A stretch of 64,000 bases of DNA from JAENVU01 sp963801105 (GCA_963801105.1 CAWDDH010000003.1:434001-498000); one strand, 5' to 3'. Shown: positions 8,618 to 17,520, counted from the stretch's first letter. Translations and numbers: made by a program. Notes: generated by a model not told the origin, from the sequence alone.

Positions 8618-9359
8618 GTGCCCCTTCACGTCGATCGGCACGGGCGGGTCGCGCTGCTGACCCTCGACGAGCCCGAGCGGCGCAACGCGCTCACGCCCGA
8701 TCTCGTGCCGCGCGATCGTCGAGGCCATGGACATGATCGACGCCGACCCCGAGGTCGGTGCGGTCGTGGTCACCGGAACCCCTCCCGCGTTCTGCTCCGG
8801 CGCCGACGTCAAGGCGCTCGGCGCGATGGCCGACGGCACCGAGCCGCCCGGAGACGTGCGCGCGATCTACGCCGGGTTCCTGCGGGTGCTCGATTCGCCG
8901 TTGCCGACCGTCGCCGCCGTCAACGGTCCGGCCGTGGGCGCGGGGATGAACCTGGCGCTCGCGTGCGACCTGCGGATCGCCGGCGAGCAGGCGCGCTTCG
9001 ACGCGCGGTTCCTCCGCATCGGGATCCATCCGGGCGGCGGACACACCTGGCTCGCCGACCGCACCGTCGGCCCGCAGACCGCGGCGGCAATGAACCTCTT
9101 CGGCGAGCGCCTGGACGGGGCGCGGGCGGCGGCGGTCGGCCTGGCATGGGAGTGCGTCGCCGACGACGCCCTGGTCCCGCGTGCCCTCGAGCTGGCGGCC
9201 CGAGCCGCCGAGGTGCCGCGCGAGCTGTCGATCCGGACCAAGGCGACCCTCCGTCACACGCCGACGCTCCCCGACCACGACACCGCGATGCGCTTCGAGC
9301 TCGAACACCAGGTGTGGTCGCTCCGTGCCGGGCTGCGGCCGGCCGGACCGCCGCCCTGA
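8618..9359 (+). CDS. Enoyl-CoA hydratase/isomerase family (single-base frame break)
   Basis: Crotonase-fold enzyme of fatty-acyl-CoA metabolism. It starts at GTG 8618 (VPLHVDRHGRVALLTLDEPE, RRNALTPDLV), then the frame slips by one base at about 8706-8709, where an extra C in GTGCCGCGCG would explain it. It continues RAIVEAMDMIDADPEVGAVV to the stop at 9359. The oxyanion-hole segments are present: FCSGADVKALG (first) and AVNGPAVGAGMNLAL (second); the usual catalytic Glu positions are not conserved clearly (RIGIHPGGGHTWL). About 246 residues when repaired, a normal length. Both halves retain conserved sequence, so an assembly error is as likely as a pseudogene. Confidence 0.8.
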
Positions 9360-9388
9360 CCGGACCCCGGTCCGCGAGGGTCCCGGGT

Positions 9389-9394
9389 TACGCT
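9389..9394 (+). promoter_or_regulatory. TAnnnT -10 box of a leaderless gene
   Basis: TACGCT ends 8 bases before the GTG at 9403 and no ribosome binding site intervenes. This is the leaderless layout seen at many genes in this window. Confidence 0.5.
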
Positions 9395-9402
9395 CCCACC
9401 CG

Positions 9403-10050
9403 GTGATCACCGACGACTCGGGCGAGTCCCTCGACGCCAGCCCCGACGAGCCACTCGAGGCGATCCCGGTCGACACCGGCTCGGGCGGGCGGTTCGTTTC
9501 GGTCTTCGCGTGGGTCGCCGTCGCGATCGCCGTGGTCGTGGTCGGGGGCTGGGTGTGGACACGGTGGATCGACCCGCCGGTCGGTGGGACGATCGACCGC
9601 TACGCCCATCACGGCGGAGGCGTCGTCTTCGAGAGCCCGGCCGACGAGTTCCGCGCGATGTACCCGACGAAGTGGCACCGGACCACCGAGGCCAACGACC
9701 TCGGGACGATCGTGACGGTGAGCGACGACCCCGGCGGCGGCTACGCCTTCTCGGTGACCAAGACGCCCGAGTCCGCGGCGCTGCTCGAGAACTACGAGTC
9801 GACGCTCAACCAGCTCGCCGGGCAGCTCGCCTCGGCCGAGGGCGCGGAGCTCGTCGACCAGGCGGGCCCGGTCCCGCTGCACGACGTCGCACTCACCAAC
9901 ATCGTCTACCGCAAGGGCGGGACCTACTGGCGGGTCCGGCTCATCCTGCTCAAGGACCGGCTCTACACGATCGTCGCGAAGGCGCCCAACGACGACCCGG
10001 CCCCCTACCGGCGACTCACGACCACCTTCCAGATCCTCGGACCTCGCTGA
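9403..10050 (+). CDS. Single-pass membrane-anchored protein, PsbP/DUF1795-like fold suspected
   Basis: A 215-residue protein with an acidic N-terminus of about 30 residues, one membrane helix near 31-55 (RFVSVFAWVAVAIAVVVVGG) and an exported globular domain. The domain pattern (YPTKWHRTTE, GGGYAFSVTKTPESAA, YRKGGTYWRVRLILLKDRLY, FQIL) resembles PsbP/Mog1/DUF1795-type small alpha-beta-alpha sandwiches. That is pattern inference only. The GTG start at 9403 lies 8 bases after a TACGCT box. The 3' end overlaps the convergent acetyltransferase gene by 35 bases. Confidence 0.6.
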   Translation: MITDDSGESLDASPDEPLEAIPVDTGSGGRFVSVFAWVAVAIAVVVVGGWVWTRWIDPPVGGTIDRYAHHGGGVVFESPADEFRAMYPTKWHRTTEANDLGTIVTVSDDPGGGYAFSVTKTPESAALLENYESTLNQLAGQLASAEGAELVDQAGPVPLHDVALTNIVYRKGGTYWRVRLILLKDRLYTIVAKAPNDDPAPYRRLTTTFQILGPR

Positions 10051-10660
10051 TCCGGCCGCTCAGCGCCTCGAGCTCCGACCGCCGGGACAGCCATTCCTCG
10101 ACCGTGATCCCATAGCGGACGTGGTCCTCGTAGACGCCCGCGATCTGGAGAAACCGCTCGGCGACACCCTCCTCGCGCAGGCCGAGCTTCTCGGCGACCC
10201 GCCGACTCGGCGCATTGCGCGGCACGATCGCGACCTCGATCCGGTGCAGGTGCAGGTCGTCGAACGCGTGACCGAGGATCAACGCCACCGCCTCGGGAAC
10301 GTAGCCGTTGCCCGCGACCCGCTCGTCGACCCAGTAGCCCACCGACGCACTCTGGAACGGGCCCCGCTGCACCCCGCCGAGGCTCACCTCGCCGACGAAG
10401 CGCTCGTCGGACGCGAGGAACATGCCGAAGCCGTGGGCCGCGTCGAACTGGCGCTGCCGGTCCCACGCCGCGCACCGCGTGCGAAACGCGTCGGCGCTGA
10501 CCACCGGGTCGGCCGCCCCCGGCTCCGGGCGCGGCTCCCACGGCTCGAGCCACGCACGGTTCGCGGTGCGCACGGCGCGCCATTGGTCGTAGTCGTGGCT
10601 CCGGAGCGGACGCAGGAGCACGCGCCGGCCCACGAGCCGCGGTCCGTCGTGGCGCTTCAC
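10016..10660 (-). CDS. GNAT-family N-acetyltransferase, RimJ/RimL-like
   Basis: A 214-residue acetyl-CoA-dependent acetyltransferase of the ribosomal-protein-alanine acetyltransferase type. It begins with LVGRRVLLRPLRSHDYDQW, continues through SVGYWVDERVAGNGYVPEAV (the acetyl-CoA pyrophosphate-binding turn V-x-G-N-G-Y) and HLHRIEVAIVPRNAPSRRVA, and reads YGITVEEW near the end, all characteristic of RimJ-like enzymes. The GTG start at 10660 overlaps the stop of the upstream acyl-CoA synthetase gene (GTGA), so the two are translationally coupled. The substrate (ribosomal protein or small amine) cannot be told. Confidence 0.9.
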   Translation of the reverse strand: MKRHDGPRLVGRRVLLRPLRSHDYDQWRAVRTANRAWLEPWEPRPEPGAADPVVSADAFRTRCAAWDRQRQFDAAHGFGMFLASDERFVGEVSLGGVQRGPFQSASVGYWVDERVAGNGYVPEAVALILGHAFDDLHLHRIEVAIVPRNAPSRRVAEKLGLREEGVAERFLQIAGVYEDHVRYGITVEEWLSRRSELEALSGRISEVRGSGRWS

Positions 10661-12624
10661 CGGGCGTGCGCGATCGCGTCGAGCGCGGCTGGATCCTCCA
10701 ACCCGGACAGGTCCCCCGGCGACTCCCCCAGCGCCACCGCGCGGATCGTCCGGCGCATCACCTTGTTGCTCCGCGTCTTCGGCAGCGCGTCGGTGAACCA
10801 GACCGCCGAAGGCGCGAACGACTTGCCGAGGGCATCGCTCACCCGACCCCGCAGCTCGGCGCGCAGCCCGTCGCCCGCGACGGCACCGCTCCCGAGAACG
10901 ACGAAGCACACGAGGGACTCGCCCTTCTTCTCGTCGGGGACCCCGATCGCGGCCGCCTCGACGACCGCCGGATGCGCGACGAGCGCGGTCTCGACCTCGG
11001 CCGGCCCGAGCCGCTTGCCCGCGAGCTTGATCGTGTCGTCCGAACGGCCGTGCAGGAACCACTGACCGGAGGTGTCGATCGAGGCCCAGTCCCCGTGCCA
11101 CCAGACGCCCGGCCACCGTGACCAGTAGGTCTCGAGGTAGCGCTCGGGCTCCTTCCACATGCCTCGGGTCATCGCAGGCCACGGCCGGCGGCAGATCAGC
11201 TCCCCGACGACGCCGCGCACCGGGCGGCACTCGTCGTCGACGACGTCGACCGCACAACCGAGGGCCGGACCTCCGAGCGAGCACGGGGCGATCGGCTCGA
11301 CGACGTGCGGAGACAGGAAGCATCCGACCTCGGTGCCGCCACTGACGTTGATGACCGGGCACCGCCGTCCGCCCACGGTGTCGAAATACCACCACCACGG
11401 CCCCTCGTTCCACGGCTCGCCGGTGGAACCGAGCACCCGAAGGCTGGAGAGGTCGTGCGCGTGCACGGGCTCGTCGCCGTACGCCATGAGCGCGCGCGCC
11501 AACGTCGGGGAGATCCCGAGAATGGAGATGTGGTGACGCTCGACCATCTCCCACAGCCGGTCGGGGCCCGGATGATCAGGCGCGCCGTCGTAGCAGAACA
11601 TCGTCGCACCCCAGGCGAGAGTCCCGAAGATCTGCCACGGTCCCATGATCCAGCCGAGGTCGGTGAGCCAGAAGAGGACGTCGTCGCGGTCGCCGCCGGT
11701 CGGGAGGGAACGGCAATCGGCCTGGAACCCGACCTCCTCGGCGATCTTCACCACGAAGCCGCCGTGCACGTGCACCACCCCCTTGGGGACGCCGGTCGTG
11801 CCGCTCGTGTACGCGATGAAGAGCGGGTGCTCGGCGTCGACCGCGACCGTCGGCACCGGGGGCTCGGGCGCGAGCGCGGTGCACTCGGCGAGCGTGAGGT
11901 CGCGCCCTTCGGTCATGGGCACGGCGCGTCCGAGCCGGCGCACGACCACGACCGTGTCGACCGCCGGCGCCGACGCGAGCGCGGCGTCGGCCGTCTCCTT
12001 CATCGGGATGACCTTGCCCCGCCGCGTCGTGCCGTCCGCGGTGACCAGCGCCTTCGCCTCGCCCTCGGTCAGGCGGACCGCGACGGCCTCGGGCCCGTAG
12101 CCCGAGAAGATCGGCAGGAAGATCGCTCCGAGCTTCGCCACCGCCATCACGGTCGCGACGGTCTCGGGCAGCATCGGCAGGAACACGCCGACCGCGTCGC
12201 CCGGACCGACGCCACGGGCCGCGAGCCCGCCCGCGATCGCGTCGGTGAGCGACCGCAGCTCGGCGTAGGTCACGGTGCGGGGCACACCGTCCTCGCCCTC
12301 CCAGACGATCGCCGGATGGTCGGCGCGGGAGGGATCGTCGGCCCATCGCTCGACGCAGACGGTCGCGACGTTGAGGTGTCCGTCGGTGAACCAGGTCGCC
12401 CACTCGATCCCGGCCGACTCGTCGAGCACGGCCGAATAGCTCGTCGCGAACGGGAGCTCCAGGAACCGCACGAACGCGTCCCAGAACCACTCGGGGTCCT
12501 CGATCGAGCGACGGCGCAGCGTCTCGAAGTCGTCGATGCCGTGCGCGGCCATGAACCGTCCGACATTGCTCCCCGCCGCCGCGTCGGGCGTCGGGGTCCA
12601 GACTGCTGCGTGGGAGTCGGGCAC
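10657..12624 (-). CDS. Acetyl-/acetoacetyl-CoA synthetase-like AMP-forming ligase
   Basis: A 655-residue ANL-superfamily ligase that activates a short carboxylic acid with ATP and transfers it to CoA. Visible are the P-loop YTSGTTGVPKGVVH, the adenylate motif VSGGTEVG, the hinge region WFLHGRSDDTIKLAGKRLGP, and the C-terminal catalytic Lys in TRSNKVMRRTIR. The N-terminal FLELPFATSYSAVLDES resembles the ACAS_N region of acetyl-CoA synthetases, and the total length fits that family. The start is GTG 12624, with TATCCT at 12631-12636 just upstream on the same strand. It shares its upstream region with the divergent oligoribonuclease gene and is followed by a coupled acetyltransferase gene. Confidence 0.9.
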   Translation of the reverse strand: MPDSHAAVWTPTPDAAAGSNVGRFMAAHGIDDFETLRRRSIEDPEWFWDAFVRFLELPFATSYSAVLDESAGIEWATWFTDGHLNVATVCVERWADDPSRADHPAIVWEGEDGVPRTVTYAELRSLTDAIAGGLAARGVGPGDAVGVFLPMLPETVATVMAVAKLGAIFLPIFSGYGPEAVAVRLTEGEAKALVTADGTTRRGKVIPMKETADAALASAPAVDTVVVVRRLGRAVPMTEGRDLTLAECTALAPEPPVPTVAVDAEHPLFIAYTSGTTGVPKGVVHVHGGFVVKIAEEVGFQADCRSLPTGGDRDDVLFWLTDLGWIMGPWQIFGTLAWGATMFCYDGAPDHPGPDRLWEMVERHHISILGISPTLARALMAYGDEPVHAHDLSSLRVLGSTGEPWNEGPWWWYFDTVGGRRCPVINVSGGTEVGCFLSPHVVEPIAPCSLGGPALGCAVDVVDDECRPVRGVVGELICRRPWPAMTRGMWKEPERYLETYWSRWPGVWWHGDWASIDTSGQWFLHGRSDDTIKLAGKRLGPAEVETALVAHPAVVEAAAIGVPDEKKGESLVCFVVLGSGAVAGDGLRAELRGRVSDALGKSFAPSAVWFTDALPKTRSNKVMRRTIRAVALGESPGDLSGLEDPAALDAIAHAR

Positions 12625-12630
12625 GGGCGC

Positions 12631-12657
12631 AGGATACCGGCGGCCCGCGCGTAGGGT
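12631..12657. promoter_or_regulatory. Divergent leaderless promoters for acyl-CoA synthetase and orn
   Basis: On the minus strand TATCCT (12636 to 12631) lies 6 bases before the GTG of the synthetase. On the plus strand TAGGGT (12652-12657) lies 6 bases before the GTG of orn. Two mirror-image leaderless promoters thus fill a 39-base gap. Confidence 0.6.
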
Positions 12658-12663
12658 GGCGGC

Positions 12664-13257
12664 GTGAGCGACGAACGGCTCGTATGGATCGACCTCGAGA
12701 TGACGGGCCTGGACACCGCCCGTCACACGATCGTCGAGATCGCAGTCCTCGTGACCGACTCCGACCTCGAGCTGATCGACGACGGCATCGACCTCGTGAT
12801 CCACGCCTCCCCCGAGGAACTGGAGCGCATGGACGACTTCGTGCAGACGATGCACACCAAGTCCGGGCTCTTGCCCCAGATCGAGGCGTCGACCCGCACG
12901 CTCGAGGAGGCAGGCGCCGAGGTGCTCGAGTACCTCTCGACCCGCGTCCCGGCCGCGACCGCGCCGCTGTGCGGCAACTCGATCGGCGTCGACCGGCGCT
13001 TTCTCGACCGCTACCTCCCGACCGTCGACCAATACCTGCACTACCGCAGCATCGACGTGAGCTCGTTCAAGGAGCTGTGCCGGCGGTGGAACCCGCCGGT
13101 GTACAAGGGGCGGCCGTCGAAGCAGGAGACCCACCGCGCGCTCGACGACATCAAGGAGTCGATCGAGGAGCTGCGCTACTACCGCGACCAGTTCCTGCGC
13201 CGGCCCGAGCCGGCCGGCGCCGAGACCGACGCCGGTCCCCCGGCCCCGACTCCCTGA
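12664..13257 (+). CDS. orn: Oligoribonuclease
   Basis: A DEDDh-family 3'-to-5' exonuclease that degrades di- and short oligoribonucleotides at the end of RNA turnover and the pGpG from cyclic-di-GMP breakdown. The first metal motif is WIDLEMTGLD, the second part is LCGNSIGVDRRFLDRYLP, and the third motif is KQETHRALDDIKESIEEL, giving the Asp-Glu-Asp-Asp-His set. The 197-residue length is close to the family norm plus a proline-rich tail. The GTG at 12664 follows a TAGGGT box by 6 bases. Confidence 0.96.
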   Translation: MSDERLVWIDLEMTGLDTARHTIVEIAVLVTDSDLELIDDGIDLVIHASPEELERMDDFVQTMHTKSGLLPQIEASTRTLEEAGAEVLEYLSTRVPAATAPLCGNSIGVDRRFLDRYLPTVDQYLHYRSIDVSSFKELCRRWNPPVYKGRPSKQETHRALDDIKESIEELRYYRDQFLRRPEPAGAETDAGPPAPTP

Positions 13258-13270
13258 TCGCTGCAGTCGG

Positions 13271-13993
13271 TCAGAAGCGGACGCGCGCGATGACCGGCAG
13301 GTGGTCGCTCAGGGCTGCCCACCGAGGCCAGTCCTCGGGCACGCAGGCCTCGAGCACCTCGCTCGACGGTCGCGTCATCAGGTAGTCGAGGCGCTGGGTG
13401 GGCGGGTGGGTCCGCGGGCCCGGCGCCCAGTTCGTGGCGGGCGACGGGCGGTCGCCGTGCAACCGGCGCTCGGCGTCGACGAAGCCGCGGTCGGCGAAGG
13501 GCGCCAGCTCCGCGTCGCCGGGCTCGGCGTTGAGATCGCCGGCGATCAGCGCCGCGTTCGGCGAGGCGCCGAGCAGGGCGCGCGCCTGGCGCGCGCGCTC
13601 GGCGGACGACACCCCCGCACCGAGATGCACGTCCACGATGCGCACCAGTCGATCGTCGACGACGACCGCGGCGTGCACCGCGATCCGGCGCCGCCAGTTC
13701 CAGAACTCGACGAAGCGCGCGAGCGTCTGGACCTTCACCTCGTGCAACGAGAGCTGGGACAGGATCCCGAGCCCCTCGGCGGGGACACGCACGGGCCAGT
13801 GCTTGAAGCGCCAGCGCGCGTCGCCACAATGCATCGCCGCCCGCAGCGCGCCGAGCTGCGCCCGCTGGACCTCCTGGAACAGGACGAGATCAGGAGCGAA
13901 CTCCTCCAACGCGGCCGCGACGGCAGGAACGTTCATGCCCCGACTGCCCTGCGCGTTCCAGGTGATCGCAGTGACCACCGATGCCTCGTTCAT
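13271..13993 (-). CDS. Endonuclease/exonuclease/phosphatase (EEP) family hydrolase
   Basis: A 240-residue metal-dependent phosphodiesterase/nuclease-fold protein. Family motifs in order: ITWNAQG, the metal Glu in LVLFQEVQ, IVDVHLGAG, the catalytic GDLNAEPGD, DYLMTRPS and the terminal SDHLPVIARV. The ATG at 13993 is preferred because the conserved fold begins four residues later; an upstream in-frame start at 14038 would add 15 residues unlike the family. No signal peptide, so it is cytoplasmic. Substrate (DNA, RNA or phospholipid headgroup) unknown. Confidence 0.85.
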   Translation of the reverse strand: MNEASVVTAITWNAQGSRGMNVPAVAAALEEFAPDLVLFQEVQRAQLGALRAAMHCGDARWRFKHWPVRVPAEGLGILSQLSLHEVKVQTLARFVEFWNWRRRIAVHAAVVVDDRLVRIVDVHLGAGVSSAERARQARALLGASPNAALIAGDLNAEPGDAELAPFADRGFVDAERRLHGDRPSPATNWAPGPRTHPPTQRLDYLMTRPSSEVLEACVPEDWPRWAALSDHLPVIARVRF

Positions 13994-14064
13994 GTGCGTC
14001 CCTGCCCGGAACTGCGGCCCCTCGCCGCGCCCTGTCACCTCCAGCGTAGAGCCTCGCCCGCCAG

Positions 14065-14070
14065 TAGGGT
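14065..14070 (+). promoter_or_regulatory. TAnnnT -10 box of the SRPBCC gene
   Basis: TAGGGT ends 9 bases before the ATG at 14080, with no ribosome binding site between, consistent with a leaderless or near-leaderless transcript. Confidence 0.5.
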
Positions 14071-14079
14071 GCCCGGGCG

Positions 14080-14550
14080 ATGCCCGAGCTCACTGTGCAC
14101 CGAGAGGTCGCCGCGCCGGCCGAGACCGTGTGGTCGCTCGTGAGCGACGTCACGCGGATGGGCGAATGGTCGCCGGAGGCGACGGGGGCGACCTGGAAGA
14201 CGGCTTCGGGACCGAGCGTCGGCGCCAAGTTCACCGGCAAGAACCGGATCAACCGGCGATCCTGGTCGACCTCCTGCGAGGTCACCGAGTGTGATCCGGG
14301 TCGACGCTTCGCGTTCAAGGTGACCTCGGGCCCGCTCGGCGTCGCGACCTGGCGCTACTGCATCGAGCCGACCGACGGCGGATGCCGCGTCGAGGAGTCC
14401 TGGACCGACGACCGCGGGATCATCATCCGCGCGCTCGGCCGTCTCGTCACCGGGGTCGCCGACCGGACCGACCACAACCGGGCCGGCATGGAGCAGACGC
14501 TCGCCGCCCTCGCACGGGCCGCCGAGGCCTCGGACGCCGCCGCCGGCTAG
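14080..14550 (+). CDS. SRPBCC-family (START-like) protein
   Basis: A 156-residue polyketide-cyclase/dehydrase-like protein with the hydrophobic-cavity START fold. The opening LTVHREVAAPAETVWSLVSD and TRMGEWSP are the standard first strand and helix; a long C-terminal helix (RTDHNRAGMEQTLAALARAA) closes the cavity. These proteins bind small lipophilic ligands; the ligand here is unknown. The last 4 bases overlap the convergent aminotransferase gene. Confidence 0.85.
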   Translation: MPELTVHREVAAPAETVWSLVSDVTRMGEWSPEATGATWKTASGPSVGAKFTGKNRINRRSWSTSCEVTECDPGRRFAFKVTSGPLGVATWRYCIEPTDGGCRVEESWTDDRGIIIRALGRLVTGVADRTDHNRAGMEQTLAALARAAEASDAAAG

Positions 14551-15638
14551 AGCAGCACGTCCAGCGCGCCGAGGAGCGCGTCCACCGAGCGGTGACGCGC
14601 GGTGTGGCCCATCAACCCGATCCTCCACGCGACCCCGGCGAACTCGCCGAGACCGCCGCCGACCTCGATCGAGTGCTCAGCCAGCAGACGCGACCGCAGC
14701 GCCGCCTCGTCGAGGCCCGCCGGGAGCCGGACCGACGTCAGCTGCGGGAGTCGCGCGCCCTCCGGCGCGATCAACGAGAACCCGCGCCGGGTGAGCGCGT
14801 CCTGCAGCCGTGTGCCGACCTCCCGGTGGCGCGCCCACACCGCCGGGAGCCCTTCGTCGAGCACCGCACCGAGCCCGGCGTGCAGGGCGACGATCATCCC
14901 CGTCGGCGCGGTGTGGTGGTACTTCCGGGCGGTGCCGACGTAATCGCCGATGAGCCCGAGATCCAGGTACCACGACTGCACCGGGTGCGTGCGCGCGGTC
15001 AACCGCTCGACCGCGCGGGGCGAGAACGTCAGCGGTGCGAGGCCGGGCGGAACCCCGAGGCACTTCTGCGTGCCCGAATAGCACGCGTCGATGCCCCATT
15101 CGTCGACCGCGAGCGGCATGCCCGCCAGCGACGTGACCGCGTCGACGAGCAGGAGCGTGTCGGTGTCGTGGATCGGACGGAGCGCAGCGACGTCGTTCTC
15201 GACGCCGGTCGACGTCTCGGCGTGCACGACCGCCAGCAGGCGGGCCTCGGGGTGCTCGCGCTGCGCGTCGAGCAGGCGGGCGGGGTCGACGGGCGTCCCC
15301 CAGGCCGCGTCGACGCGCACGATCGTGGCACCCGCGCGCCGCGCCACCTCGCACATGCGCTCGCCGAAGACCCCGTTCACACCGACGATCACGACGTCCC
15401 CCGGCTCCACCAGGTTCACGAAGCACGCCTCCATGCCCGCCGAGCCGGTCCCTGAGACGGGAAGGGTCAGCGGATTGGTGGTCCCGAACGCGACCCGCAG
15501 CCGGTCGCAGGTCTCGTCCAGGATCCGGAGGAACTCCGGGTCGAGGTGACCGAGGAGGGGCTGGGCGAACGCGGCGACGACCTCGGGCGCAGGATTCGAG
15601 GGGCCGGGGCCCATGAGCAGGCGGTCGGGCAGCGGCAT
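14547..15638 (-). CDS. Alanine/serine-glyoxylate (pyruvate) aminotransferase, class V
   Basis: A 363-residue PLP-dependent class V aminotransferase that moves the amino group of alanine or serine to glyoxylate or pyruvate. Landmarks: LLMGPGPSNPAPEVVAAF at the N-terminus, SGTGSAGMEACFVNL around the phosphate site, LLLVDAVTSLAGMPL with the PLP-ring Asp, and the Schiff-base Lys in CYSGTQKCLGVPPG. The ATG at 15638 is preceded by TACGAT and six bases on the same strand. The exact amino donor cannot be assigned from sequence. Confidence 0.9.
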   Translation of the reverse strand: MPLPDRLLMGPGPSNPAPEVVAAFAQPLLGHLDPEFLRILDETCDRLRVAFGTTNPLTLPVSGTGSAGMEACFVNLVEPGDVVIVGVNGVFGERMCEVARRAGATIVRVDAAWGTPVDPARLLDAQREHPEARLLAVVHAETSTGVENDVAALRPIHDTDTLLLVDAVTSLAGMPLAVDEWGIDACYSGTQKCLGVPPGLAPLTFSPRAVERLTARTHPVQSWYLDLGLIGDYVGTARKYHHTAPTGMIVALHAGLGAVLDEGLPAVWARHREVGTRLQDALTRRGFSLIAPEGARLPQLTSVRLPAGLDEAALRSRLLAEHSIEVGGGLGEFAGVAWRIGLMGHTARHRSVDALLGALDVLL

Positions 15639-15644
15639 CGGAGC

Positions 15645-15650
15645 ATCGTA
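15645..15650 (-). promoter_or_regulatory. TAnnnT -10 box of the aminotransferase gene
   Basis: Minus strand TACGAT lies 6 bases before the ATG at 15638, so transcription would start at or next to the start codon. Confidence 0.5.
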
Positions 15651-15691
15651 GGACGGGCGCCCCGTGGGTGCCGGGAGGTCGCTGGGCGCGG

Positions 15692-16057
15692 TCAGGCGGC
15701 GCGCATGACGCAGAAGAACTCGCGCTCGAGGTGCGCGATCGCGTCGTCGGAGCCCGCGACCATCGCACGCGCCAGGAGCGCGGCCTCGCGGGCGACCCGG
15801 GTGACGACCGTCGTGGAGACCTCGTGATCCGCCCCTGCCACCGCGGTGCGAATCGCCTGGACCGCTTCGTGGGCCGCTCGGGCGGCGACACGCGAGCGTC
15901 CGTCCCGGCGGAGGGCGTCGTCGACGCGCATCAGGTCCTCCCACGCGGCCACCTCGTCGGCGGCGGTGCGATGACTCCGGTCGATGGCCTGGGCGACGGC
16001 GCCCAGGTCATCGGCATCCAGCCGACGGAGCATCTCGACGAACGCCGCGAGTTCCAC
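15692..16057 (-). CDS. Conserved all-helical hypothetical protein
   Basis: A 121-residue protein with no membrane segment, made almost wholly of predicted helices (MELAAFVEMLRRLDADDLGA, DHEVSTTVVTRVAREAALLA). The composition and codon usage match its neighbours, supporting a real gene. I do not recognise the family. It sits between the ppx operon and the aminotransferase gene, facing the same way, with 63 bases between it and the ppx stop. Confidence 0.6.
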   Translation of the reverse strand: MELAAFVEMLRRLDADDLGAVAQAIDRSHRTAADEVAAWEDLMRVDDALRRDGRSRVAARAAHEAVQAIRTAVAGADHEVSTTVVTRVAREAALLARAMVAGSDDAIAHLEREFFCVMRAA

Positions 16058-16120
16058 ACCCAGAGCAACGGCGCGAAGGCGCCGAGAGTTGAGCCCATCC
16101 GTGATTCGGCCCGGATCGGT

Positions 16121-17050
16121 TCACCGGAGGACGAGATCTCGCACCAATCCGTCGAGAATGTCCGCTTCGCTCGTGAGGACCTCGTCGAACCCGAACGCCC
16201 GCAGGATGCTCACGAGGATGACCGCGCCGCCCACGATGACGTCGACCCGGCCGGGCTCGAGGCCCGGGTTGTGGGCCCGATCGGCCGCGGCCTCGGTCGC
16301 GAGCGTACGGAACACGTCCTCGGCCGCGGCCCGGGTGATGCGGAAGTGGTGCACCCGGTCGCGGTCGTAGGTGCGCAGGCCCTGTTCGATCATCGCGAAG
16401 CTCGACACCGTGCCCGCGAGACCTACGAGCGTCCGCGCGGTCGCGACCCCGGGCACCTCGCGGGCGACGTCGGTGAGGTGCTCACGCACCACGTGCATCG
16501 CCTGACTCAGCTCCTCCGCGGTCGGGGGATCGCCGTGCAGCCACGCCTCGGTGATGCGGACGCAGCCGATGTCCACCGAGACGAGACCCTCGGGCTCGCG
16601 GGTTCCCACCACGAACTCGGTGGATCCCCCGCCGATGTCCACCACGAGGTAGGGACCCGGCGCGACCGCGTCGAGCCCGGTCGTCGCGCCGAGGAACGAG
16701 AGGCGCGCCTCCTCGGCTCCGCTCAGGAGCTCTGGGGTGACGCCGAGCGCTTCGTACGCGGGACCGAAGAAGTCGTCGCGGTTGGTGGCGTCGCGAGATG
16801 CCGAAGTGGCCGTCGCGCGGATCCGCTCGACGCCGCCGATCGCCTCGATCGCCTCGCGGTAGCTGCGGAGGGCGTCGACCGTCCGCGTGATCGCCTCCGG
16901 TGCGAGACGATGCGTGGCGTCGACTCCCTGGCCGAGCCGGGTGATGGTCATGCGGCGGTCCAGGGTGCGCAGCTCTCCGTCGGGCGCGCCGATCTCCCCC
17001 ACCAGCAGTCGGGTCGAGTTCGTGCCGATGTCGATCGCGGCGGCTCTCAC
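16121..17050 (-). CDS. ppx: Exopolyphosphatase / pppGpp phosphohydrolase (Ppx/GppA)
   Basis: A 309-residue ASKHA-fold phosphatase that removes phosphate from polyphosphate chains or from pppGpp. The N-terminal AAIDIGTNSTRLLVGEI is phosphate loop 1, and LVVDIGGGSTEFVVG is phosphate loop 2. The catalytic Glu region GAEEARLSFLGA and the later LVGLAGTVSSFAMIE also match. The GTG start at 17050 overlaps the stop of the DUF501 gene (GTGA). Order eno-ftsB-DUF501-ppx equals Rv1023-Rv1026 in M. tuberculosis, where two Ppx paralogues have different substrates; this one corresponds to Rv1026. Confidence 0.93.
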   Translation of the reverse strand: MRAAAIDIGTNSTRLLVGEIGAPDGELRTLDRRMTITRLGQGVDATHRLAPEAITRTVDALRSYREAIEAIGGVERIRATATSASRDATNRDDFFGPAYEALGVTPELLSGAEEARLSFLGATTGLDAVAPGPYLVVDIGGGSTEFVVGTREPEGLVSVDIGCVRITEAWLHGDPPTAEELSQAMHVVREHLTDVAREVPGVATARTLVGLAGTVSSFAMIEQGLRTYDRDRVHHFRITRAAAEDVFRTLATEAAADRAHNPGLEPGRVDVIVGGAVILVSILRAFGFDEVLTSEADILDGLVRDLVLR

Positions 17051-17508
17051 GACTCGGATGACTCCGGATCGTCGAGTCGGGCCGCGACCCATGCCCCCAC
17101 GGGGTCGCTCCCGTCGACGAGGTACGCGGCGTAGTGCGCGTGCAGGCACTTCACGCCGACGCGGGTACCACCGACCCCACCGAACGGGCGCGGCCCGGCG
17201 TGGTCCGGGTCGATGCAGGCGTCACGCGCCGCGGCGTAGCGGTCGTGGGCCGCGGCCAGCTCCGTCGGGTCGACCGCGACCATGGCCGCGCGCACCCCGC
17301 CGGCGGCCTCGAGCCGGGCGATCCGGCGGGACAGGTCCGGATCGACCAGCCAGTACGTGGTCGGCAGCGGGGTCCCGTCGTCGAGGAAGGGCTCGTTGCG
17401 GATCACGACCGGCGCACCGGCACCGTCGCGCACGACCACCCGGAACGGGGCCCGCGGCTCGCGCCCGAGGCGCTCGGTCACCTGCGCGAGCTCCGCCGGA
17501 TCGGTCAT
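17047..17508 (-). CDS. DUF501 protein
   Basis: A 153-residue member of DUF501, a family of unknown function nearly always next to ftsB and ppx in actinobacteria. Characteristic segments: VVIRNEPFLDDGTPLPTTYW, GVRAAMVAV, and the C-terminal GVGGTRVGVKCLHAHYA, where Cys and two His could form a metal or catalytic site (inference). ATG at 17508 follows TACGCT by six bases; the stop overlaps the ppx start. Confidence 0.92.
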   Translation of the reverse strand: MTDPAELAQVTERLGREPRAPFRVVVRDGAGAPVVIRNEPFLDDGTPLPTTYWLVDPDLSRRIARLEAAGGVRAAMVAVDPTELAAAHDRYAAARDACIDPDHAGPRPFGGVGGTRVGVKCLHAHYAAYLVDGSDPVGAWVAARLDDPESSES

Positions 17509-17514
17509 CTCGCC

Positions 17515-17520
17515 AGCGTA
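17515..17520 (-). promoter_or_regulatory. TAnnnT -10 box of the DUF501-ppx pair
   Basis: Minus strand TACGCT sits 6 bases before the ATG at 17508. It could give DUF501-ppx a promoter independent of eno-ftsB. Confidence 0.5.

Noticed and set aside
11305..12654. A 449-codon plus-strand open frame
   Set aside because: Antisense to the acyl-CoA synthetase; Arg/His/Asp/Gly-rich with no motif.
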